From an uncultured Bacteroidales bacterium (GTDB lineage: Bacteria; Bacteroidota; Bacteroidia; Bacteroidales; Muribaculaceae), in contig CAMWPM010000012.1 of NCBI GenBank assembly GCA_947176235.1, positions 1-48,606 on the forward strand: a stretch of 48,606 nt of DNA. The letters run 5' to 3'. Shown one piece after another: positions 42,778 to 48,606 of the stretch (its first letter is position 1; each line of letters starts with the position of its first letter). The notes under the pieces were generated by a model that made no database searches, had not been told where the DNA came from, and saw only the letters and a program-made list of their open reading frames with translations. The position numbers and the translations under genes were made by a program.

Positions 42778-45078
42778 ATGAAAAAAGTAACATTAAGCAG
42801 CGTGAAGGCTTTTGCTCTTCCGCTGTGCCTCGTTCCCGTGCTGGGAATGATGACCGGTTGCTCGGCTGAGCCCAAGAATGAGCCCACCCCTGGTCAGGAG
42901 GAAGAAGTTGTTACGGATGCAGCTTCGAAAGCAGGCTATACCGTATATGCCGGCAATCAGGCTCGCGTACACAACTATTCCGCTGGTGCCCGCTCTGCTT
43001 ACGAAGCATTTGAAATGCCCGATGCACCTGCTGTACCTGCTGAGGCACTTGATCTTACAGCTAAAGATCAGTGGGGTAATTATGTTAATTACCAGTGGGG
43101 CAACCTCAAACAGGGTGGTGTTTACTACATTCCCGCAGGCGTGACTTTCAAAAAGAAAGTTGACTGGAATGCCACTGACGGAAACGGCATCGTTTATTAC
43201 GTAGAAGATCCTGTTCTTAATGATGTGACCGTTTACGTTGCTGGTGACTGGGATGTTGCAAACTTTGGCAACTGCGCCGGTCAGTCCACTATTTATGTGC
43301 TCCCTGGTGCTTCGTTCACCTACGGAAACGCTACTATCAATAGCGGCGTTGACATTTACAACTATGGTACTCTTAACTTCGATAAGGTTACTGTCGGAGC
43401 TAATTCTACCATTTATTCTGTAAATGACATCGTAGCTAATGAGTTTGGCGTGGACGGCAGCCTTAAGGCTCGTGCAAGTGTTATCGCAAACATCGTTCGC
43501 CTGAATGGTGATGCAACTGCATGTGCTTTCCGTGCCGATGAGCATATCGACATTCACGAGGCTGGTACGATCAACACTTCTTTGTTCCTTGCAAAGACCA
43601 TCACCATGAACACCGGTAACATTGTTCTTGACGACAATGGTCTTATCCTTGCAACTGAAGAGCTCTTCCTGTCGAATGCCGACACCCGTATCTCGGTTGA
43701 CGGCAACAAGGCAGTGGTAGCAGCTCCCAAGTTCGAGACCAACAACGTACAGTGGGCTAAGAACACGTTCCTTTCCGGCGTCATCGTTGACTTCAAGGAA
43801 GCTTACATCGCTGGTGTCAAGACTCCTATCAACGACTTCGAGCTCGTTACCAGCTCCGAGGCTATCGATGCTTCAGTTCCCGCTGCAGGTTGCCACGGCA
43901 ACTACAACGAGGGCGATTATGAGGAAGGCACCGTTCCTCCTCCCGGACCTGAAGATCCCGAAGAGCCTGTAACTCCCACCCCCACTCCCGAAGATCCCGA
44001 GATCATCATCGAGAAGATCACCGACCTCGATCCCCTCGAGGATGATCCCGACCACGAGCATGGTGTGATTTCAGCTACCTGCATCACCTTCCACAACGGT
44101 GTTGCTTACGCTTCCTATCACCTCCGTGGCAATGGTAAGGACGCTGACAAGAACGAGAACTATCTCGGTCAGTACGCTCAGAAGGGCTGTATCGAGGTGA
44201 TCAACTGCGAAGGTGAGGAAATCTCCCTCGGCAGCTACATGATCAGCCCCGACTACGACTTCAACCACCTCATTGTTGATAACGGCAAGATCATCACTGT
44301 CGGCAACAGCAAGAAGAATGGTGCATTCGTAGGTACTCTTCCCCTCGGCTTCGCTGCTTCTGAGGGCGTCCGCGAGGACTTCGAAGTTCGTGAGCTCAAG
44401 ACTGACGTACCCGTTTACGGCATCAGCGAGAAGACCGGCAACGAGATCATCGTTGACTATCAGAACGCAGGTGACGGCAACTGCATCCTTCGTCAGGGCG
44501 ACAACTACCTCGTAGCTACTTACGAAGGTTACGGAGTCCTCGGCCTCGACCTCAAGAGAGTGAAGGGCACGTTCAACCCCACCACCGGTTCTTCGAAGCA
44601 CATCGCATCAGCCAACGGCAAGACCGCTGTCATCTCCCTCACCGAGCGCAAGGTGACCTCGTCGCCCGCAGTTGTTGAGGTGTTTGACGGCGCACTCTTC
44701 ACCGGCAACAAGACCACCTACAATAACCTGAATAACGTATCTCCCATCGACGGTAAGAACGTTATCGCTATTGACGGCGAAAACATCTACGTATGTCTCA
44801 GCCAGGGCGGTCTGATGCGCGTGAACGACGGCAAGACCTTCAAGCGCGGCACTAACAACAACGTTCCTGTCAACGGCATGGCATTTGACGACAAGTACAT
44901 CTATGTCGCTAACGGTTCGTTCGTAAGTGTCCTCGACAAGGCTACCATGGAGGAGATCTGCTACTACCACGCAGCTTCCCAGAAGTCAGCCAACTACATC
45001 ACCCTCCAGAACGGCCTCATCTACGTGGCATTCGGCGAGGACGGTATTCAGGTGTTCAAGCTCCGCGAGAACATTTGA
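42778..45078 (+). CDS. Large two-domain lipoprotein, unknown
   Basis: The 766-residue protein is a lipoprotein (lipobox MMTGC, Cys28). Residues 80-380 read as many short beta strands with Asn, Gly and Val turns (VYVAGDWDVANFG, DIYNYGTLNFDKVTVGANST), as in a right-handed beta-helix. A Pro/Glu-rich linker (about 385-407; PPPGPEDPEEP, TPTPTPEDPE) joins this to a C-terminal half of repeated blade-like strands (about 420-766; ENIYVCLSQGGLMRV, KYIYVANGSFVSVLD), typical of a beta-propeller. I do not recognise a family. It would face the periplasm or cell surface and may bind or organise the polysaccharide. The link is by position only. Confidence 0.65.
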   Translation: MKKVTLSSVKAFALPLCLVPVLGMMTGCSAEPKNEPTPGQEEEVVTDAASKAGYTVYAGNQARVHNYSAGARSAYEAFEMPDAPAVPAEALDLTAKDQWGNYVNYQWGNLKQGGVYYIPAGVTFKKKVDWNATDGNGIVYYVEDPVLNDVTVYVAGDWDVANFGNCAGQSTIYVLPGASFTYGNATINSGVDIYNYGTLNFDKVTVGANSTIYSVNDIVANEFGVDGSLKARASVIANIVRLNGDATACAFRADEHIDIHEAGTINTSLFLAKTITMNTGNIVLDDNGLILATEELFLSNADTRISVDGNKAVVAAPKFETNNVQWAKNTFLSGVIVDFKEAYIAGVKTPINDFELVTSSEAIDASVPAAGCHGNYNEGDYEEGTVPPPGPEDPEEPVTPTPTPEDPEIIIEKITDLDPLEDDPDHEHGVISATCITFHNGVAYASYHLRGNGKDADKNENYLGQYAQKGCIEVINCEGEEISLGSYMISPDYDFNHLIVDNGKIITVGNSKKNGAFVGTLPLGFAASEGVREDFEVRELKTDVPVYGISEKTGNEIIVDYQNAGDGNCILRQGDNYLVATYEGYGVLGLDLKRVKGTFNPTTGSSKHIASANGKTAVISLTERKVTSSPAVVEVFDGALFTGNKTTYNNLNNVSPIDGKNVIAIDGENIYVCLSQGGLMRVNDGKTFKRGTNNNVPVNGMAFDDKYIYVANGSFVSVLDKATMEEICYYHAASQKSANYITLQNGLIYVAFGEDGIQVFKLRENI

Positions 45079-45169
45079 TTTCAGCCTGAAATCATCTAAT
45101 CCTGACACGTTTCCCACTGTGTAGACAAAAAACACACAATCCTCTTTATCCACTCAGCCATACGTCACT

Positions 45170-45196
45170 CTCCGCCGGCTCCCGCAGTCGGCGGAG
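45170..45196. repeat. GC-rich hairpin after lipoprotein gene
   Basis: A perfect 8-bp stem ctccgccg/cggcggag encloses a 11-nt loop about 90 bp after the lipoprotein stop. No T-run follows, so it is not a standard intrinsic terminator. Confidence 0.55.
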
Positions 45197-45219
45197 ATGT
45201 GGCGGATGACGGGGTGAAC

Positions 45220-45368
45220 AAAAAGAACCGGACATTAGCCCCTCTTCTTTTATAAGTGATTTGAAATAAAGGAAGAGAGCAGATCCCGAAGATGTCGCTG
45301 CCTCATGCAGGTTTGCGTCGTTGAGGCGGTCGGCATAAGAGGGGTCATGGTCCGGTTCTTTTTTTTTT
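45220..45368 (+). terminator. Long imperfect inverted repeat ending in T-tract
   Basis: Arms of 27 bp at 45220-45246 and 45337-45363 pair through aaaaagaaccggac/gtccggttcttttt (14 bp) and cccctctt/aagagggg (8 bp) with a 5-nt mismatch between. The 90-nt centre holds another hairpin (gcctca/tgaggc). Ten T residues at 45359-45368 close the structure on the plus strand, so it can terminate plus-strand transcripts. A structured ncRNA or a MITE-like element with terminal inverted repeats are alternatives; no target-site duplication is evident. Confidence 0.65.
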
Positions 45369-45370
45369 AC

Positions 45371-45408
45371 GGCGTCGCGGCATTTTCGGCTCACGACGCC
45401 TTTTTTTT
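45371..45408 (+). terminator. Second intrinsic terminator
   Basis: A perfect 7-bp stem ggcgtcg/cgacgcc with a 16-nt loop is followed by eight T residues. It directly follows the long inverted repeat, giving tandem terminators. The next about 160 bp to the sensor-kinase promoter hold nothing else recognised. Confidence 0.8.
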
Positions 45409-45549
45409 GCCTCCAGGCTGCTTTTTAAATTGTAAAAAATTAGGAATCAGTGTGGTAGGGGCGAGATATATCGTGCTCGCCGTAAAAGGCAAAGTGAAAA
45501 ATCAGAAACCGACAAATTTGTCGTTCTCCACATTTTTTGTGTTAAAAAG

Positions 45550-45582
45550 TTGTGGAAATGTCGGAAATAATGGCTATATTTG
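45550..45582 (+). promoter_or_regulatory. Putative promoter of hybrid sensor kinase
   Basis: TATATTTG at 45575-45582 matches TAnnTTTG; a TTG at 45550-45552 is 22 bp away, slightly longer than consensus. The predicted leader to the ATG at 45671 is about 85 nt. Confidence 0.55.
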
Positions 45583-45670
45583 CGTAATTAAGGTATCACT
45601 CCGTCGGCACTGGAAGGCGGAGTGACATTTGGCACACATAGAAATGTTTATAAATCAGTCATATAACAGC

Positions 45671-48606
45671 ATGAAAAGGTGGTTACGCATCGTCCTCACG
45701 ATGTCACTTCTGGTTGTGTCGGTATGTGGCAGTGCCGCCGATTCCAACCGTAAGCCCCACGTACTCATCGTCAACTCCTACAGCGACTCGAAGCCGTGGG
45801 TGATCGACCTCAACCCGCTGCTGACGGCAATGGGCGAATTTGACGTGTCGAGCGAACTGGTGCACATGGATCAGGCGCTCATCACCAATGATTCCGTCTA
45901 TCAGACCACCGTCAACAGCATCATCAACGGGCGCAAGCGTGTGCCCGATGTCGTTGTGTTCATGGGTCAGATGGCTCTCACGATGCGCGATAGGATGAAG
46001 CGTGAATGGGGACCGGTGCCGATGCTCTACATCAGTTTCACTGACCGTCTCGGTCCGGTGGAGGAGCTTTACTCGGGTGTGGAGCACGAATTTAATTACG
46101 ACGACTGGATGAATGCATCCGAACTTCGCGGCGAATATGACCTGACATTTGTTGAGCAGCCCCGCAACTATGAGGCGACCGTCGACATGATGGTGGAGAT
46201 GCTCCCTTACATGAAAAAGCTCTATCTGATAGCTGACGAGCAATGGCTCAGCAAGCTCGTCGATATGCGCGTGCGCCGTCATATCTCGGAAAAGTATCCC
46301 GATCTGGAATATGAATGGATCGTGGGCAATAATGAGAATTCGGAGCGTGTCAAGGAAATCTTTCTCACGAACAATCCCGAGGAGGGCGTGCTGCTCAACA
46401 CGTTGACTTATCCGCGTGAATCGGCGCTGGGGTACCCGGAGCTTGTGGCACACGACTTCCGCATGATGATGGCATCACGCCAGCCGGTGTTTGCCACCAC
46501 TCGCGACTTCATGGACTATGGAGCTATCGGAGGTGCCTACTATGACCGCAACGAGCCGGCTTCGGCGATGCGCTCCGCCATGACCAAGATCCTCGCAGGC
46601 GAAAACCCTGATTCGATCCCCTTTGCCTACTCCAAGACTCTGCAAAAGGTGATCAGTTATCCCCGGTATGAGCGTCTTGCCGACCAGATGTCGGATATCC
46701 CCGACGACTACATAATCACCGATCATCCGCCGACATGGCTTGAGCAGAACGGCTGGGGACTCGCGATCGTACTTGTGCTGATCATTGCCGCGGTGTGGGG
46801 CTTCAATTACCAGAGGCAGCGCGCTAACTTCTTCCGTCGTTTCAACTCAATCGTCACTCACATGCCCATCGCGTTTGCCGTGGTACGTCCGCAGTTCGAC
46901 AGGACCGGAAAGCTTATAGACATCGAGATTGACCAGCATAACGACCGATTCGACGAACTGGTGTCGACTCAGGGACTCGTCAGCGGCAAGCAGCTGCTCT
47001 TCAACGCCACGTTCCATCCCCGCCTCTCGCGCGTGTTCCGCTCGTCAACTTCCGAAAGCTTCCTCTACGAGTTTCAGAAGACCGGCGTGGCTTACCAGTG
47101 CATTGTGGCAAAGTCGATGGACCGCCAGTGCATCAACATCTTCGGTGTCAACGTCACCCGCATGATGAGTGCCGAGCGTGAGAGCCGTGCAATGAAGAAT
47201 AAGCTTGAAGTGGCGCTCCGCTCCGCCCACATAGTCCCCTGGACGTGGGATCTGGCAGAAGGAATGCTCGAAAGCGACTACATCCACCTTATCAACCGTC
47301 AGGGTGCGTGGGATCCTGATATGAAGCCTAAGAAGCGCCGCGTGAGCAGCGGAATGCTTATCAAGCTGATCGATCCCGAGCAGCGCGAGGACGTGCTGCG
47401 TGCGTTCCAGCAGATGCGTGACGGCGAGACGTCGCACGTGCAGCTTGAGATGCGAATGCTCGTGCGTCCCGGTTCGAAGCACTACGAATGGTACGAGGTG
47501 ACGGCTGTGGTGAGCGACGTGGATGCAGGCGGCAATCCAAGCCGTCTCACCGGTTCCCTGCTACTGATCTCCGACCGTAAGGAGGCTGAAAATGAACTTA
47601 TCAGCGCCCGCGAGCACGCTCTGGAGAGCGATCGCCTCAAGAGCGCATTCCTCGCCAACATGAGCCATGAGATCCGCACCCCGCTCAATGCCATAGTGGG
47701 ATTCAGCAATCTCCTGTGCTACACAGATGATCCAGACAAACGTGAGCAATATGTCAATATAATCTCTACGAACAATGACCTGTTGCTGCAATTAATTAAC
47801 GACGTATTAGATTTAGCTAAAGTGGAATCAAACACTATGGAGTTCCATGTCGAGAGAGTCGACGTGAACAACCTTATCCGTACCGCCGAGGAGACTGTGC
47901 GTATGCGCAAGCAGCCCGGCGTGGTGCTCAACTTCATCCTCGGCGCAGGCGAATGTCACCTGATGTGCGACCCCAACCGACTGATGCAGGTGCTTATCAA
48001 TTTCCTTACCAATGCCTGCAAGTTTACGACCCGCGGCAGCATTACCCTCGGCTACGAGGTGAACGGCGAGGAGCTTTACTTCTATGTGAAGGATACGGGA
48101 AAGGGCATCAATCCTGAGGATCAACAGCGAGTGTTTGAACGCTTCTGCAAGCTCGACGGCTTCGTGCAGGGTACCGGTCTCGGTCTCGCCATCTCCAAGA
48201 GCATCATTGATCACATGGGTGGTCAGATAGGTGTGGAATCCAGAGGTGAGGGCAAGGGGTCAACCTTCTGGTTCACGGTTCCTTACGATCCGATGCTTGA
48301 TGAGTATATCGAAGAGGAGGAAGTGGATGCCCGTCCGGTCGATCCCTATCACTACAAGGGCTCGCCCGTCCCCACCAAAGCTGAGGATGTCGTGGCTAAG
48401 CCCATCATCCCCGACTCTTCCGTCACCCCTCCTGCAGCTGCCCCCGCACCGGCTCCCGTTGCTCCGGCTCCCGTTGCGTCTGTTTCGATTCCTGCTGCCG
48501 CTCCTGCTGCAGCAGCAGGTCCGTCATTACCTCCCCCGATCCCCAATCTCCCTCCCATACCTAAGGCAGCCCCCCCCCCCCCGCCCGCGTGGGGGACAGG
48601 GCGCTT
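45671..48606 (+). CDS. Hybrid-type sensor histidine kinase, 3' end outside window
   Basis: The frame runs from the ATG at 45671 to the window end without a stop (978 complete codons). An in-frame ATG at 45644 is possible, but the signal peptide (MKRWLRIVLTMSLLVVSV) fits the later start. The periplasmic part (about 30-350) resembles an ABC substrate-binding-like sensor (HVLIVNSYSDSKPWV). A membrane helix (about 360-380), a PAS-like region (about 390-650), a HisKA domain with His666 in NMSHEIRTPLN and an ATPase domain (FLTNACKF near 777, DTGKGI, GTGLGLAISKS) follow. The last 75 residues are an Ala/Pro-rich linker, probably leading to a receiver domain beyond the edge. Confidence 0.85.
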   Translation, partial: MKRWLRIVLTMSLLVVSVCGSAADSNRKPHVLIVNSYSDSKPWVIDLNPLLTAMGEFDVSSELVHMDQALITNDSVYQTTVNSIINGRKRVPDVVVFMGQMALTMRDRMKREWGPVPMLYISFTDRLGPVEELYSGVEHEFNYDDWMNASELRGEYDLTFVEQPRNYEATVDMMVEMLPYMKKLYLIADEQWLSKLVDMRVRRHISEKYPDLEYEWIVGNNENSERVKEIFLTNNPEEGVLLNTLTYPRESALGYPELVAHDFRMMMASRQPVFATTRDFMDYGAIGGAYYDRNEPASAMRSAMTKILAGENPDSIPFAYSKTLQKVISYPRYERLADQMSDIPDDYIITDHPPTWLEQNGWGLAIVLVLIIAAVWGFNYQRQRANFFRRFNSIVTHMPIAFAVVRPQFDRTGKLIDIEIDQHNDRFDELVSTQGLVSGKQLLFNATFHPRLSRVFRSSTSESFLYEFQKTGVAYQCIVAKSMDRQCINIFGVNVTRMMSAERESRAMKNKLEVALRSAHIVPWTWDLAEGMLESDYIHLINRQGAWDPDMKPKKRRVSSGMLIKLIDPEQREDVLRAFQQMRDGETSHVQLEMRMLVRPGSKHYEWYEVTAVVSDVDAGGNPSRLTGSLLLISDRKEAENELISAREHALESDRLKSAFLANMSHEIRTPLNAIVGFSNLLCYTDDPDKREQYVNIISTNNDLLLQLINDVLDLAKVESNTMEFHVERVDVNNLIRTAEETVRMRKQPGVVLNFILGAGECHLMCDPNRLMQVLINFLTNACKFTTRGSITLGYEVNGEELYFYVKDTGKGINPEDQQRVFERFCKLDGFVQGTGLGLAISKSIIDHMGGQIGVESRGEGKGSTFWFTVPYDPMLDEYIEEEEVDARPVDPYHYKGSPVPTKAEDVVAKPIIPDSSVTPPAAAPAPAPVAPAPVASVSIPAAAPAAAAGPSLPPPIPNLPPIPKAAPPPPPAWGTGR
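48570..48582 (+). repeat. 13-C homopolymer in kinase linker
   Basis: Thirteen consecutive C residues encode part of a Pro run in the linker after the kinase core. Slippage by one base would shift frame. It lies 24 bases from the window end, where base calling or assembly may also be unreliable. Confidence 0.9.

Noticed and set aside
1-48606. CRISPR arrays, tRNA or rRNA genes, insertion sequences
   Set aside because: I looked for regularly spaced repeats, tRNA-like arms and transposase motifs and found none that stand up.

Overview
The window looks like a chromosomal contig from a gut Bacteroidota, most likely order Bacteroidales and probably Muribaculaceae-like. This is inferred from gene content: GLPGLI proteins, a RprX/RprY-like two-component pair, a UpxY-type NusG paralogue, HU/SPOR proteins, a ParC-type topoisomerase of about 900 residues, and several promoters of the Bacteroidota form TTTG-N19-21-TAnnTTTG. 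Species cannot be fixed from the sequence alone. No rRNA, tRNA, CRISPR array, transposase or integrase was recognised. Both window edges look like assembly edges: an exact 55-bp repeat at base 1, and a 13-C run 24 bases before the end.

Layout. 1-4841 (minus): topoisomerase IV subunit A, a DUF3316-type protein and an S41 protease lipoprotein. 5277-7438 (minus): an AT-richer four-gene islet with an AlbA_2/Schlafen-type regulator carrying a DPIN tandem repeat, a small unknown protein and two tandem paralogous HTH proteins. 7867-13179 (minus): three GLPGLI-family exported proteins around a TonB-dependent-receptor-like protein; the first GLPGLI gene has an in-frame TAG before its conserved C-terminus. 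13299-14330: an isolated DUF1016/YhcG nuclease-like gene. 14397-21085: a glycogen locus with an exported pullulanase (minus), divergent from a GT3-type glycogen synthase and an alpha-glucan phosphorylase (plus). 21211-25244 (minus): the RprX/RprY-like pair and NhaA. 25388-33319 (plus): housekeeping genes, namely an unusual histidine-poor Fur-like regulator coupled to purA, DUF1015, engB, a 58-residue protein, an HU-like/SPOR membrane protein, a nitroreductase, a DUF2520 protein, kdsC and maf. A convergent ATP-grasp-like gene follows (33311-34471, minus).

34561-45078 (plus) is the most interesting region. A canonical promoter and a roughly 250-nt structured leader precede a UpxY-type antiterminator, then a TolC-like outer-membrane protein, an HlyD/Alg44-like periplasmic adaptor, a cysteine-rich zinc-ribbon protein resembling the TackOD1 domain, a processive GT2 synthase, a UDP-N-acetylhexosamine dehydrogenase and a large two-part lipoprotein. 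Together these read as a synthase-dependent exopolysaccharide production and secretion system, in which the zinc-ribbon protein sits where PilZ-type control is found in alginate or cellulose systems. The polymer is probably rich in N-acetylhexosaminuronic acid. The region ends in tandem terminators, one formed by a long inverted repeat, followed by the 5' part of a hybrid sensor kinase that runs off the window.

How the parts work together (inference): the glycogen genes make and mobilise storage glucan. The 34.5-45 kb operon would convert UDP-HexNAc to a uronic acid, polymerise it at the inner membrane and pass it through an adaptor and outer-membrane channel, with expression gated by leader RNA plus UpxY and activity possibly gated by the zinc-ribbon protein.
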